Source of the DNA: Allobosea sp. ASV33
Lineage (GTDB): Bacteria; Pseudomonadota; Alphaproteobacteria; Rhizobiales; Beijerinckiaceae
DNA: 64,000 bases
Direction: 5' to 3'
Assembly (NCBI RefSeq): GCF_016428755.1
Contig: NZ_JAELTI010000007.1
Span: 45,432 to 109,431, forward strand
The notes under the pieces are model-generated. The model saw only the letters and a list, made by a program, of their open reading frames with translations, made no database searches and was not told the DNA's origin. The first letter of the stretch is position 1, and every line of letters starts with the position of its first letter. Positions 8,807 to 17,779 of this stretch are shown in pieces. Made by a program: the position numbers and the translations under genes.

Positions 8807-10504
8807 ATGGTCTGGTTGCGCGTCCTGGTCGCTCTCCTCCTGCTGCCGCTGGCCGCGCCCGGCCTTGCCCAGCAGCCGGGGGAGGCCGCGCGCGTCGCTC
8901 TCGTCATCGCCAACGAGGCCTATCCGGAAGCACCGATCGTTGGCGCCGCGCAGCAGGGGCGCTCCGTGGCGCAAGCTTTGAGTGTCGGCGGCTTCGATGT
9001 CGTTTCCGTGGAGAATGCCGATCGCAACGCGTTGCGGCAGGCGATCGCCGGCTTCGCGGGCAAGCTCAGGCGCGGCGCGCAGGTCGTGGTGTTCTATAGC
9101 GGCCATGCGATGCAGCAGCGGAACCGCAACTTCCTGCTGCCAGTGCAGAACGGTGCCGAGGCTGCGGTCGATCTCGACGAGATCATCGATCCCTTGATCG
9201 TCGCCCGGCCGGCGAGCGCGCTGGTCTTCCTCGATGCCGGCCGCGACAATCCCTGGCAGGGCAACGCCAAGGGGCTGCTCCCGCTCGAACCGATGGACGG
9301 CATCGCGGTGCTGTTCCCGACGGCGCCGGGCAAGCCGCTGCCGGGCGGTCCGGATCGCGCCGTCGAGGCGTGGCTGAAGGCGATCAGGACACCGGGGCTG
9401 GAGATGGCGCAGGCGGTCAAGCAGGTGCGGGACACGGTTTCGCGCGAGACGCGGCGCAGCCAGCAGGTCTGGCTCTCGGCCGAGCCGCCCAAGGGGCTGC
9501 TGGTCACGCCGATCTTCCAGCCGGTCGCCGTGGCGCTCGGCAACCGCGCCGTCATCCCGCCGCCCCAGACGCCGGGCGCGACGCAGGATGCGGCCTATGA
9601 CCTCGCCTTCTGGGAATCGATCCGCAACAGCCGCAGCGCCGCGGAATACCGCGCCTATCTCGATGCCTATCCGAACGGACGCTTCGCCCCGCTCGCCCGC
9701 ACGCGCGAGCAGGAATATCGCGCGAGCCCGGCCGCGCCTGCTTCCACCGCCGTTGCTGTCGCCACGCCGCCGGCCTCGCCCCAGCCGGCCACCGGCGCGC
9801 CGCAGCGCGATTGTGCGGGCTGCCCGGAACTGGTCGCGATCCCCGCCGGCAGTTTCCAGATGGGCTCGAACGATCTCTACGAGTTCGAGAAGCCGGTGCA
9901 TCCGGTGACGATCCGCGGCTTCTATCTCGGCGCGCGCGAGGTGACCTTCGAGGAATGGGATCTCTGCATCGACCAGGGCGGCTGCAATTACCGCCCGGAT
10001 GATCGCGGGCTCGGGCGCGGCAAGCGGCCGGTCACCGATATCCACTGGAACGATGCGAATGCCTATCTCGCCTGGCTCTCGGCCCGGACAGGCAAGGCCT
10101 ACCGCCTGCCGAGCGAGAGCGAATGGGAATATGCGGCGCGCGCCGGCACGACGACGACCTATCCCTGGGGGCAGGCTCCGGAGAAGGAGCGCGCCAATTG
10201 CGTAGGTTGCAACGAGCAGAAGCGCGGCAACACCGTGCCGGTCGGGCAGTTCCCAGCCAATGCCTTCGGCCTCTACGACATGGCCGGCAACGCCGCCGAA
10301 TGGGTCGCCGATTGCTGGAGCGAGAGCTATCGCAGCGCGCCGCGCGACGGCAGCGCCTATACGGTCGCGAATTGCCGCGAGCGCGTGCTGCGCGGGGGCT
10401 CGTTCAACAATGATCCGCGCTATCTGCGCTCGGCCGCGCGCTTCAAATACGAGGCCGACGTGCGCTTCTACACCAACGGATTCCGCGTCGCACGCGATCG
10501 CTAG
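8807..10504 (+). CDS. Caspase-like/SUMF1 fusion with catalytic Cys replaced
   Basis: 565 residues from the ATG at 8807, chosen because it begins directly with a signal peptide (MVWLRVLVALLLLPLAAPG). An in-frame ATG at 8774 lies inside the preceding gene. Residues 25-260 form a caspase-like domain: the His is kept (FYSGHAMQ, H100), but the Cys position reads LDAGRDNPW, with G145 where its neighbour has Cys151. A Pro/Ala linker leads to a SUMF1/formylglycine-generating-enzyme-like domain (about 343-565; IPAGSFQMGS, WEYAARAGT, RVLRGGSF). The paired cysteines of true formylglycine-generating enzymes are absent near RGGSFNNDP. The protein is probably a non-proteolytic scaffold or receptor. Confidence 0.87.
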   Translation: MVWLRVLVALLLLPLAAPGLAQQPGEAARVALVIANEAYPEAPIVGAAQQGRSVAQALSVGGFDVVSVENADRNALRQAIAGFAGKLRRGAQVVVFYSGHAMQQRNRNFLLPVQNGAEAAVDLDEIIDPLIVARPASALVFLDAGRDNPWQGNAKGLLPLEPMDGIAVLFPTAPGKPLPGGPDRAVEAWLKAIRTPGLEMAQAVKQVRDTVSRETRRSQQVWLSAEPPKGLLVTPIFQPVAVALGNRAVIPPPQTPGATQDAAYDLAFWESIRNSRSAAEYRAYLDAYPNGRFAPLARTREQEYRASPAAPASTAVAVATPPASPQPATGAPQRDCAGCPELVAIPAGSFQMGSNDLYEFEKPVHPVTIRGFYLGAREVTFEEWDLCIDQGGCNYRPDDRGLGRGKRPVTDIHWNDANAYLAWLSARTGKAYRLPSESEWEYAARAGTTTTYPWGQAPEKERANCVGCNEQKRGNTVPVGQFPANAFGLYDMAGNAAEWVADCWSESYRSAPRDGSAYTVANCRERVLRGGSFNNDPRYLRSAARFKYEADVRFYTNGFRVARDR

Positions 10505-10616
10505 ACCATTGGTTCCTCCCGGATTTGCAGGGGCGGCATGCGTGCCGCCTGCCTTGAAGCGCGCCCCTTCCCGCCGGCAATAAGGACCGGGAACCAATCG
10601 GAAGGGAGAGGCCCGC

Positions 10617-11366
10617 ATGGCCAAGGAATTCACCGGCAAGCGCGTGATCGTGATGGGCGGCAGCCGCGGCATCGGCCGCTCGATCGCGCTGGGCTTCGCG
10701 GCGGGCGGGGCGGCCGTCTCGATCTGCGCTCGGAGCGCTGGAACCCTCGAAGCGACGCGCCGGGAGATCGAGGCGCTCGGCGTCACAGCCCATGCGGGAA
10801 CCGTCGATCTCGCCGATGCTGGCCAGATCGAGACCTATGTGCCTCAGGCGGTGAAGGCGCTGGGCGGGCTCGATATCCTCGTCAACAATGCCTCGGGGTT
10901 CGGCCAGACCGATGACGAGGACGGCTGGGCCGCCTCGCTCAGCGTCGACATGATGGCGGTGGTCCGCGGCAGCCATGCGGCGATCCCGCATCTCCAGCCG
11001 GGCTCGTCGATCGTGAACATCTCGTCGATCTCGGCCCTGCGCGCCTCGGCGCGCTCGGCGCCCTATGGCGCGATCAAGGCGGCGGTGATGCACTACACGG
11101 GCAGCCAGGCGAAGATGTTGGCGCGCAAGGGCATCCGCGTGAACTGCGTCGCGCCGGGCTCGATCGAGTTTCCCGGCGGCTCCTGGGAGAACCGCAAGAC
11201 CTCTAATCCCGAGCTCTACAACGCGACGCTGGCAACGATCCCCTTCGGGCGGATGGGCAAGCCGGAGGAGATCGCCGAGGTCGTGCTCTTCCTCGCCTCG
11301 GAGCGGGCGAGCTGGGTCACCGGCCAGAGCATCGTCGTCGATGGCGGGCAGCTCGTCGGGCCCTGA
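10617..11366 (+). CDS. SDR-family oxidoreductase
   Basis: 249 residues, a classical short-chain dehydrogenase. The NAD(P)-binding GGSRGIG is at 14-20, NNAS near 90, and the catalytic Y150-x3-K154 (YGAIK) follows a serine in NISSIS; the C-terminus has the usual VTGQSIVVDGG. It starts after GGAAGGGAGAGG. It stands alone on the plus strand between the caspase block and a convergent SDR at 11373. Members of this group oxidise or reduce sugar acids, ketoacyl compounds or polyols, and sequence alone does not decide. It may serve the sugar cluster that follows. Confidence 0.85.
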   Translation: MAKEFTGKRVIVMGGSRGIGRSIALGFAAGGAAVSICARSAGTLEATRREIEALGVTAHAGTVDLADAGQIETYVPQAVKALGGLDILVNNASGFGQTDDEDGWAASLSVDMMAVVRGSHAAIPHLQPGSSIVNISSISALRASARSAPYGAIKAAVMHYTGSQAKMLARKGIRVNCVAPGSIEFPGGSWENRKTSNPELYNATLATIPFGRMGKPEEIAEVVLFLASERASWVTGQSIVVDGGQLVGP

Positions 11367-11372
11367 GGCGGG

Positions 11373-12125
11373 TCAGAGACGCAAGCCGCCGTCCACGGCG
11401 ATCTCGGCGCCATTGATATAGCTGCCCTCTGGCGAGCAGAGCAGCAGGGCGATGCCCGCGCAATCCTGGGGGCTGCCGATCCGGCCCAGCGGAATGCGGG
11501 CGAGCACCTGCTCCTCCCGCCCGGGCTGGGCAAGGACGGCGCGGTTGCGGTCGGTCAGGATCGCGCCGGGCTTGACGATGTTGAAGGTGACGCCCGGCAC
11601 CTGCGTGGTGCGGGCGAGGTTCAAGATCATGTTGGTCTGCGCCACCTTGGTCGCAGCGTAGTAGAAGTGGGTTGGGTTGGGCCGCGCCTCCTGCACGCTG
11701 CCGATCGCGATCACCCGGCCGAAGCCGCGCGCCAGCATGCCCGGCAGGAAGGATTGCAGCAGCCGCGCGGTCGCATGCAGGTTGATCTGGGTCTGCGCGG
11801 TCATCGCGGCCTCGGAGATCGCATCCCAGGTCTCCAGCATTTCGACGGAGGCGCAGAGCCCAAGGATATCGGGCTCGCTTCCCTTCGCCTTCAGCTCCGC
11901 CGCCATCGCAGCGGGAGCCGTGGCCTCGGCGAGATCGGCGATCAGGGCCGTGGCCGCGAGGCCTCGGGTGAGCAGATCGGTCACCGCCGTATCGGCCGCT
12001 AAGGCGTCCCGGTCATGGATGATCGCATGCGCTCCAGCCTCGGCGAGGCGCGTCGCGATCGCCAGGCCGATGCCGCGCGCCGCGCCGGTGACGAGGGCGA
12101 CGCGGCCCGTAAGCGCTCCAGCCAT
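11373..12125 (-). CDS. SDR-family oxidoreductase of the ABC sugar cluster
   Basis: 250 residues. TGAARGIG (13-20), NAD-binding strands, Ser143 and Y156-x3-K160 (YAATK) mark a classical SDR. The C-terminal INGAEIAVDGGLRL is the family's closing motif. Its ATG overlaps the stop of the upstream binding-protein gene by one base (TGATG), so it is the last gene of the operon GntR - binding protein 1 - binding protein 2 - SDR. It probably oxidises the imported sugar or sugar alcohol to a lactone or keto form before the enolase-superfamily dehydratase acts. The substrate is not determinable from sequence. Confidence 0.87.
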   Translation of the reverse strand: MAGALTGRVALVTGAARGIGLAIATRLAEAGAHAIIHDRDALAADTAVTDLLTRGLAATALIADLAEATAPAAMAAELKAKGSEPDILGLCASVEMLETWDAISEAAMTAQTQINLHATARLLQSFLPGMLARGFGRVIAIGSVQEARPNPTHFYYAATKVAQTNMILNLARTTQVPGVTFNIVKPGAILTDRNRAVLAQPGREEQVLARIPLGRIGSPQDCAGIALLLCSPEGSYINGAEIAVDGGLRL

Positions 12126-13414
12126 CAGCCGAGCAGCGGCTTCACGCGGGCCGTCGCATCGTCCATCGCCTGCTGCGGCGGCTTGCGGCCGAGCACGGCG
12201 GCCTGGGTTTCCTCGATGAAGATGTCATGCGCGCGGGCCTGCTCGTCGAAGGCCGGCAGATGGATGCGCGAGGCCTTGAGCGCGGCGGCCTCGTCGGCGG
12301 CATAAGGCATCGCTGCCTTCAGCTTCTCGTCGGCATAGGTCGAGATGCGGACCGGGCCGTTGCCGTTCAGCGCCATGGCGGTGGTGCCGGCCTTGGAGGA
12401 GAGCGTGCGGATGAATTCCCAGCTCAGCGGCTTCTGCTTGGCGTTCTTCGGGATCATCAGCGCCCAGAATTCGGTCGTCGGCGCGAAGGCGACCTTGCCG
12501 ACGAGATCGGCCGCCATCGGCGGCAGCAGCGACTTGAACCTGCCGCCGTACTTGCCCTTGGACGGATCGTTGTAGGTGACGAGCCGTGCGAAGGGATTGA
12601 TGGTCATCGCCGCCCGGCCCTGCTGCATCCAGGTGGTGATCTCCTCGTTGTTCACCGTCGCGAAATTCCGCGGCAGCACGCCGGCCTTGTAGAAATCGGC
12701 GAGCAGGGTGAGCGCCTTCACCATCGGCGGCTCGGCCGCGACGATCTTGCCATCGGTCGTCATGTAATCGCCGCCGAGGCAGCGGGCGAGCGTCAGGAAG
12801 TTCGAGGCGAAGACGGCCGTGAAGGCGAGGCCGTAGACCTGCGTGCCGTCCTCGCGCTTGAAGGTGAGCTTGCGGGCGAGTTCCGTCAACTCCTCGAATG
12901 TCGTCGGCAGCTTGGTGACGCCACGCTCTTCCAGCAGGGCCTCGTTATAGATCAGGGCATTGGTCGCGTGGCGCACGGGGATGCCGTGCAGGGCATCGCC
13001 GACCTTGAGCGGCGCGAGCAGGCCCGGCGCGAAATCGTCGAAGGCCTCGATCGGCGCCTGCTTCATCAGCGCATCGAGCGGCTCGAAGAGCTGGAGATTG
13101 CGTGGCACGGCGCGGCCGTTGACGAGATAGGCGACGTCGATCGAGGTCTCCGACAGCGAAGCCTCGCGCAGCAGCCGCTCATGCACGGCGTTGACGTCGC
13201 CGAAGGTGACCCAGTTCACGTCGGCCCCGCTGGCTTTGCGGAAGGCTTCAGTCGCGTCGCCGCCGGGGCCGGTCGTCGCGGCATTCTGATGGACGCGGTG
13301 GCCGAGCGCGGTCAGCGTCTTGGCTTGGGCAAAAGCGCTGCGCGGAAGAAGAGCCGAGGCGGCTGCGGCGCCGGCGAGCGCACCGAACCGGCGGCGCGAG
13401 ATGCGGGATGTCAT
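12125..13414 (-). CDS. ABC transporter solute-binding protein 2 (Tat-type signal)
   Basis: 429 residues from the ATG at 13414. The N-terminus MTSRISRRRFGALAGAAAAS has a twin-arginine-type motif and ends its signal near AFAQA. The body is a family 1 extracellular solute-binding protein of carbohydrate ABC importers. It is clearly paralogous to the next upstream gene (shared HRV, E-RL-REASL-ETS, ALNGNGPVR and STYAD segments). The frame stays open far upstream, but that part overlaps the paralogue in another frame and is not coding. Two binding proteins in one operon may give two substrate specificities to one permease pair. Confidence 0.88.
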   Translation of the reverse strand: MTSRISRRRFGALAGAAAASALLPRSAFAQAKTLTALGHRVHQNAATTGPGGDATEAFRKASGADVNWVTFGDVNAVHERLLREASLSETSIDVAYLVNGRAVPRNLQLFEPLDALMKQAPIEAFDDFAPGLLAPLKVGDALHGIPVRHATNALIYNEALLEERGVTKLPTTFEELTELARKLTFKREDGTQVYGLAFTAVFASNFLTLARCLGGDYMTTDGKIVAAEPPMVKALTLLADFYKAGVLPRNFATVNNEEITTWMQQGRAAMTINPFARLVTYNDPSKGKYGGRFKSLLPPMAADLVGKVAFAPTTEFWALMIPKNAKQKPLSWEFIRTLSSKAGTTAMALNGNGPVRISTYADEKLKAAMPYAADEAAALKASRIHLPAFDEQARAHDIFIEETQAAVLGRKPPQQAMDDATARVKPLLG

Positions 13415-13470
13415 CGAATGTCCTCCGGTGATTATTTTCGGGCGTCTATGCGCCCCGTTTTCTCGATCGT

Positions 13471-14766
13471 TCAGGCCGGCAGAAGCGGCTGGACGCGCTT
13501 GACCAGCGAGGCCATCGCCTCCTCCGGCGTCTTCATGCCGAGCACGGCGGCTTCCGCCTCTTCCTTGAACAGGTCGCCGGCGCGCGCCGCCTCGTCGAAG
13601 GCCGGCATCGGCACGCGCGCGACCTTCAGCACCTTCAATTCCTCGGCGGCATAGGGCACGGTTCCCGCAAAGCCCTGGTCGGCATAGGTCGAGGCGCGAA
13701 CCGGGCCGTTGCCGTTGAGGGCTGCCTTTAGCGTCGCCTCCTTCGAGGCCATCGCCTTGATGAAGCTCCAGGCGAGGTCCTTGCGCCTGGCGTTCTTCGG
13801 GATGACCATGCCCCAGAACTCGACCTTGGCCGGCGCGGCGTCGTACTTGCCGGCCAGCGTCTTCGAGGCGGGCACGGCGATCGTCTTGATCTTGCCGGGG
13901 AATTTCGACTTCTGCAGGTCGTTGTAGATGCGGTTGCGGCCCATGCTCTGGAGGCTCATCGCGGCGCGGCCCTGCTGCATCCAGACATTGACGTCCTCGG
14001 GCGAGAGCGTCGCGAAATTCCGCGGGAAGGCATTGGCCTGGAAGAGCTCGCGCAGCGTCTTGATCGCGTTCAGCATCGGCGGCTGGTCGGCGACACATTT
14101 GAAATCCGGCGTGATGAATTCGCCGTCCCAGGCGCGGGCGAGATCGATCACGTTGGGGTAGGTCACGCCCGGCGTGCACAAGCCGACGACCTGCGTGCCG
14201 TCGGCGCGGCGATAGCTGCAGGCCCGGGCAATCTCGATCATTTCCTCGATCGTGGCGGGCGGCTTGGAGAAGCCCTTCTCGGCCAGGATCTCCTCATTGT
14301 AGTGCAGGCCGGAGGAGGCGTGGCGGAACGGGATGGCGAGCTGCTTTCCGCCGACCTTCATGCCCTCCATCAGGCCGGGGAAGATGTCCGGGACGTCCTC
14401 GACCGGGTCCTTCCTGAGGTAATCGTCGAGCGGTTCGAACAGGCTCGCGGCGCGCGGCACGACCTGCGTATTGACGACGAAGCCGACATCGACCGAGGTC
14501 TCGCCGAGGCTCGCCTCGCGGAAGAGGCGCTCCTGCAAGGGGCCGGTGTCGAAGGTCGTCCACTGGACGGTGACGCCGTTCTTCTGCGCCCAGTCCCTGG
14601 TGATATCGCCGCCCTGCGCGCCGGTCGCGACCGTCTGCATGACGCGATGGGTGAAGACGTTGAACGGGCCGTTCTGCGCCTGCGCGGCGTGGCCCAGCCC
14701 GGCAAAGCTCAGTCCGAGGATGCCGGCGCCGAATTGCCTACGGTCGAGTGTCGCCCCTTGGCTCAT
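13471..14766 (-). CDS. ABC transporter solute-binding protein 1 (Tat-type signal)
   Basis: 431 residues. MSQGATLDRRQFGAG carries an RR motif at residues 9-10 followed by a hydrophobic core and AQAQN cleavage region. It is a family 1 extracellular binding protein for sugars or sugar derivatives, paralogous to the protein encoded at 12125-13414. Its start overlaps the end of the GntR gene by 29 bp, so it is translated from the regulator's message. The cognate permeases are in the divergent operon (16907-18599). The tandem duplication is the oddity of the locus. Confidence 0.88.
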   Translation of the reverse strand: MSQGATLDRRQFGAGILGLSFAGLGHAAQAQNGPFNVFTHRVMQTVATGAQGGDITRDWAQKNGVTVQWTTFDTGPLQERLFREASLGETSVDVGFVVNTQVVPRAASLFEPLDDYLRKDPVEDVPDIFPGLMEGMKVGGKQLAIPFRHASSGLHYNEEILAEKGFSKPPATIEEMIEIARACSYRRADGTQVVGLCTPGVTYPNVIDLARAWDGEFITPDFKCVADQPPMLNAIKTLRELFQANAFPRNFATLSPEDVNVWMQQGRAAMSLQSMGRNRIYNDLQKSKFPGKIKTIAVPASKTLAGKYDAAPAKVEFWGMVIPKNARRKDLAWSFIKAMASKEATLKAALNGNGPVRASTYADQGFAGTVPYAAEELKVLKVARVPMPAFDEAARAGDLFKEEAEAAVLGMKTPEEAMASLVKRVQPLLPA

Positions 14767-15529
14767 GTTGATCCTCCCTGTGGCTCGCGAGTTCCGCGAT
14801 GGCGGCTTCTGCCGCTTCGAAATGCTTGTTCATGGCGCCAGCCGCCGCGACGGCATCGCCCGCACGGATCGCCGCGACGACGCGGACATGGCGCGCGAAG
14901 GTTTGCTGCCAGTCCGCGGGGCCGCGGGCTTCGCGCGAATTGAAGATCTCCATGACCTCGCGGATGACGGGCCGGAGGCCCCGGATCTGGAAATCGAGCA
15001 GGCGATTGCCGGAGGAGGCCGCGACGGCCTCATGGAAGTCGAGATCGGCTTCGATCCAGCGGGGCACGTTGCCCAGCGCGTCTTCCATCCGGGCGAGAAT
15101 GAGGTCGAGTTTCTCGATATCCCCGGCCGAGCGGCGCTCGGCGCTGTGGGCGGCGATCGGCGGCTCGAGGATGCGGCGCAGCTCCACGGCCTCGGTCAGG
15201 CCATTGGCGCGTCCGCGCACGGCGAAGCGGTAGAAGCGGTCGAGCGGCGCCGCGTCCAGCGCCTGCACCCGCGTCGGCTTGCCCTGCTGGATATGGACGA
15301 CGCCCATCGCTGCGAGCTGGCGGATGGCCTCGCGCGCGATCGGCTTGCTGACGCCGAAGGCGGCCGCGATGCGCGCTTCCGAAGGCAGGGAATCGCCGGG
15401 CTTCAGCCGCCCCTCATGGATCGCCTGCGTGATGCGCTGGATCACGGCATCGCCAAGGCGCATCGGCACGACATCGCCGCCCGCGAACGGGTCGTCTGCA
15501 TCCAGCACGGCACGGGCGAGATCGCTCAT
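14738..15529 (-). CDS. GntR/FCD-family transcriptional regulator of the ABC cluster
   Basis: 263 residues from the ATG at 15529, which has GGAGGA 6 nt upstream. The winged helix is at about 20-90 (VIQRITQAIHEGRLKPGDSL, then PIAREAIRQLAAMGVV) and an FCD ligand-binding domain follows. It lies divergent to the enolase-superfamily gene across a 110-bp intergenic region and is the first gene of the operon with both binding proteins. It is likely a sugar-acid-responsive repressor of both transcripts. Confidence 0.88.
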   Translation of the reverse strand: MSDLARAVLDADDPFAGGDVVPMRLGDAVIQRITQAIHEGRLKPGDSLPSEARIAAAFGVSKPIAREAIRQLAAMGVVHIQQGKPTRVQALDAAPLDRFYRFAVRGRANGLTEAVELRRILEPPIAAHSAERRSAGDIEKLDLILARMEDALGNVPRWIEADLDFHEAVAASSGNRLLDFQIRGLRPVIREVMEIFNSREARGPADWQQTFARHVRVVAAIRAGDAVAAAGAMNKHFEAAEAAIAELASHREDQHEPRGDTRP

Positions 15530-15570
15530 CAATATCCTCCGGTGGAGATCATTGACAGATGCAGCGTTCC

Positions 15571-15598
15571 TTGGCAACTGTTCAACCTATCAGATAAG
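15571..15598 (+). promoter_or_regulatory. Possible promoter of the dehydratase/permease operon
   Basis: TTGGCA, 16 bp, then GATAAG: five of six and four of six matches to sigma70 -35 and -10. It lies about 40 bp in front of the 15640 gene, which has GGGAGGGG as ribosome site. This is a weak prediction in a GC-rich genome. Confidence 0.35.
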
Positions 15599-15639
15599 TA
15601 GACGTCGCTCGACGACGCGCCTCGGGAGGGGTATGCCTG

Positions 15640-16764
15640 ATGTCGGCCAGCCGCATCGCCAGAATTGATGTCCATCCGCTGCGGGCGACGCTGCCCAAGG
15701 TCCAGCGGACCTCGCAGGGCGACTACCCGGCGATCGAGCTGGTCGTGGTCGAGGTCGAGACCGAGGACGGCACGGTCGGCTTCGGCGAAGGGCTGTGCCG
15801 GCGCGGTGCGGCCGGCTATGCGCGCTTCATCGAGGATGCGCTGGTGCCGCGTCTGATCGGGCGCGATGGCGCCGACCGGCGCGCGCTGTGGAAGGCGATG
15901 CGTGCCGCGCTTTCGGGCCGCCCCGGCGGGCAGGTCGTCGAGGCGATCGCGGCGGTCGATATCGCGCTGTGGGATATTGCGGGGAAACAGGCTGGCCAGC
16001 CGATCCACCGTCTGCTCGGCGGCATGGGTCGCAAGGAGGTTGCGGCCTATGCCTCGTCGATCAACTGGCTCGACGATGCGACGGTCGAGGCGGAGGTGGC
16101 TGCGGCGCTCAAGGCCGGCTTCCGCGAGATCAAGGTCAAGCTCGGCCATCCCCTGCGCGATGCGGTGGCGCGCGCGAAGCTCATTCGCCGGCTCGCCGGT
16201 GACGATATAGCCCTCTATGTCGATGCGAACTGGGCCTATGACGTCGACGACGCGATGATCGTCGGGCGGGCGCTCGCCGATCTCGGCTATGGCTTCTTCG
16301 AGGAGCCGATCGCCCCGCATGATCGCGAGGGCTACCGGCGGCTCGCGCAGCATCTGCCGATCCGGCTAGCGGCCGGCGAGAGCGATTTCGTTGCGGGCGA
16401 GGCGTTGACCATGCTGCAGGACCGCTCGCTCGGGCTGATTCAACCGGATGTGACACGCTCGGGCGGCATCACCGAGACCTGGCGCATCGCCGAGCTCGCC
16501 GCGACCTTCAACACGGACTATGCGCCGCATGTCGGCTGGTCCGGCGCGATCTGCGTCGCCGCGAGCCTGCAATTGGCGGCTGCGGCGGAAAGCTTCCGCA
16601 CCTTCGAATGCATGGTCTACGAGAACCCGCTGCGTGACGCGTTCACGCGGCCGCTCGTCGGCGAGGGCTCGCAACTGATCGACGGTAAGCTCGCCATTCC
16701 GCAGGGGCCGGGCCTCGGCATCGAGATCGACCGCGAGGCGCTCGCGCGCTTCAGGATCGCGTGA
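15640..16764 (+). CDS. Mandelate racemase/muconate lactonizing (enolase superfamily) enzyme, probable sugar-acid dehydratase
   Basis: 374 residues. The capping domain is followed by the barrel with K165-V-K167, metal ligands D195 (YVDANW), E221 (FFEEP) and E247 (AAGES), D270 (IQPD) and a general base H297 (APHVGW). All catalytic positions of the mandelate-racemase subgroup are present, so it should be active. In this subgroup such enzymes dehydrate aldonates or aldarates, or epimerise hydroxy acids. First gene of an operon with two ABC permeases and two uncharacterised proteins, divergent from the GntR regulator. Substrate unknown. Confidence 0.87.
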   Translation: MSASRIARIDVHPLRATLPKVQRTSQGDYPAIELVVVEVETEDGTVGFGEGLCRRGAAGYARFIEDALVPRLIGRDGADRRALWKAMRAALSGRPGGQVVEAIAAVDIALWDIAGKQAGQPIHRLLGGMGRKEVAAYASSINWLDDATVEAEVAAALKAGFREIKVKLGHPLRDAVARAKLIRRLAGDDIALYVDANWAYDVDDAMIVGRALADLGYGFFEEPIAPHDREGYRRLAQHLPIRLAAGESDFVAGEALTMLQDRSLGLIQPDVTRSGGITETWRIAELAATFNTDYAPHVGWSGAICVAASLQLAAAAESFRTFECMVYENPLRDAFTRPLVGEGSQLIDGKLAIPQGPGLGIEIDREALARFRIA

Positions 16765-16817
16765 GGCAGATGATGAGGTGCGTTCAATCCTCCATCCATT
16801 GCACTCACGAACCTCTG

Positions 16818-16856
16818 CGTCATCCCGGGTCTGCGCTTCGCTTGCCCGGGATGACG
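16818..16856. repeat. Palindromic dispersed repeat (CGTCATCCCGGG hairpin)
   Basis: Perfect 12-bp arms at 16818-16829 and 16845-16856 enclose a 15-nt loop that itself contains GCGCTTCGC. Such CATCCCGGG palindromes are scattered between genes in many alphaproteobacterial genomes. A related hairpin occurs at 28499-28530. It lies within the operon, between the dehydratase and permease genes. Confidence 0.7.
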
Positions 16857-16906
16857 GCGTGGTTTGGACGACGGGTGTGGGTTGCGGTTGAATCGCGAGT
16901 GCGCCC

Positions 16907-17779
16907 ATGACCACGCGCACGCCTCTCTCCGCGATCGCGCTGGTCACGCCGGTCCAGTTGATGATCGGCGGAATCATCTTCCTGCCGGCGATCTATGTGT
17001 TCTGGCTGAGTCTCAACCAGTCGTCATTCGGACAGGCGGCGACCTTCGTCGGCCTCGCGAATTACGCGAAGGTGCTGGCCGATCCTTATTTCTGGAAGGC
17101 GCTGCTCAACACAATCATCGTCGTCGCCATCGTCGTGCATGTCGAACTGCTGATCGGGCTCGGCATGGCCTTGTTCTTCGCGTCCGGCGTGCCGTTGCGC
17201 GCGCTCCTTCTCGCCATCGTGCTGGCGCCCTATGCGGTGAGCGAGGTCTCGGCAGTGGTGATGTGGCGCTACCTGTTCGAGCCCGATGTCGGAATGATGA
17301 GCCGGCTTCTCGCCACGATCGGCCTGCCGCCGATCGAATGGGCGGTGAATCCGAGCAATGGGCTTGCCATGGTCAGCCTGCTCTCGATCTGGCTGCACCT
17401 GCCCTTTTCGTTCATCATCCTCTATGCGGCGCGGCTCTCGATCCCCAGCGATCTCTACGAGGCGGCCTCGATCGACGGCGCCTCGGCCTGGACCTCGTTC
17501 CGCCGCATCACGCTGCCGCTCTTGATGCCGGCGCTCCTGATCGCCGCGCTGTTCCGCTATATCTTCGCCTTCCGGTTGTTCTCCGAGGTCTGGCTGATGA
17601 CCGGCGGCGGTCCGGCGCGCTCGACCGAGGTGATGGCGGTCTATCTCTACCTCGAGGCCTTCCGCTACAACGCCTTCGGCTCGGCTGCCGCCACCGGATG
17701 GCTGCTGGTGCTCGCCTCGCTCCTGCTCGCGCTGTTCTACCTGCGCCGGCTCTACCGGGAGATGTTCGCGCGTGCCTAA
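16907..17779 (+). CDS. Carbohydrate ABC transporter permease (MalF/UgpA type)
   Basis: 290 residues with six predicted membrane segments, the first at about 13-35 (LVTPVQLMIGGIIFLPAIYV). The binding-protein-dependent permease EAA loop is visible around 180-200 as EAASIDGASAWTSFRRITLP. It pairs with the permease that follows, whose GTG start overlaps this stop by 8 bp. Together they form the inner-membrane channel for solutes delivered by the two binding proteins encoded divergently. No ATPase subunit is encoded nearby. Confidence 0.9.
   Translation: MTTRTPLSAIALVTPVQLMIGGIIFLPAIYVFWLSLNQSSFGQAATFVGLANYAKVLADPYFWKALLNTIIVVAIVVHVELLIGLGMALFFASGVPLRALLLAIVLAPYAVSEVSAVVMWRYLFEPDVGMMSRLLATIGLPPIEWAVNPSNGLAMVSLLSIWLHLPFSFIILYAARLSIPSDLYEAASIDGASAWTSFRRITLPLLMPALLIAALFRYIFAFRLFSEVWLMTGGGPARSTEVMAVYLYLEAFRYNAFGSAAATGWLLVLASLLLALFYLRRLYREMFARA

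Noticed and set aside
9820..10504. Formylglycine-generating enzyme (sulfatase activation)
   Set aside because: The SUMF1 domain lacks the paired active-site cysteines near RGGSF and no sulfatase gene is nearby.
8771..10786. Minus-strand frame of about 670 codons
   Set aside because: Antisense to the caspase-SUMF1 gene, which has clear domains; the frame itself has none.
12125..14179. 684-codon frame suggesting a fused protein
   Set aside because: Only the part below 13414 is coding (binding protein 2 with its own Tat signal). The upstream part overlaps binding protein 1 in another frame.
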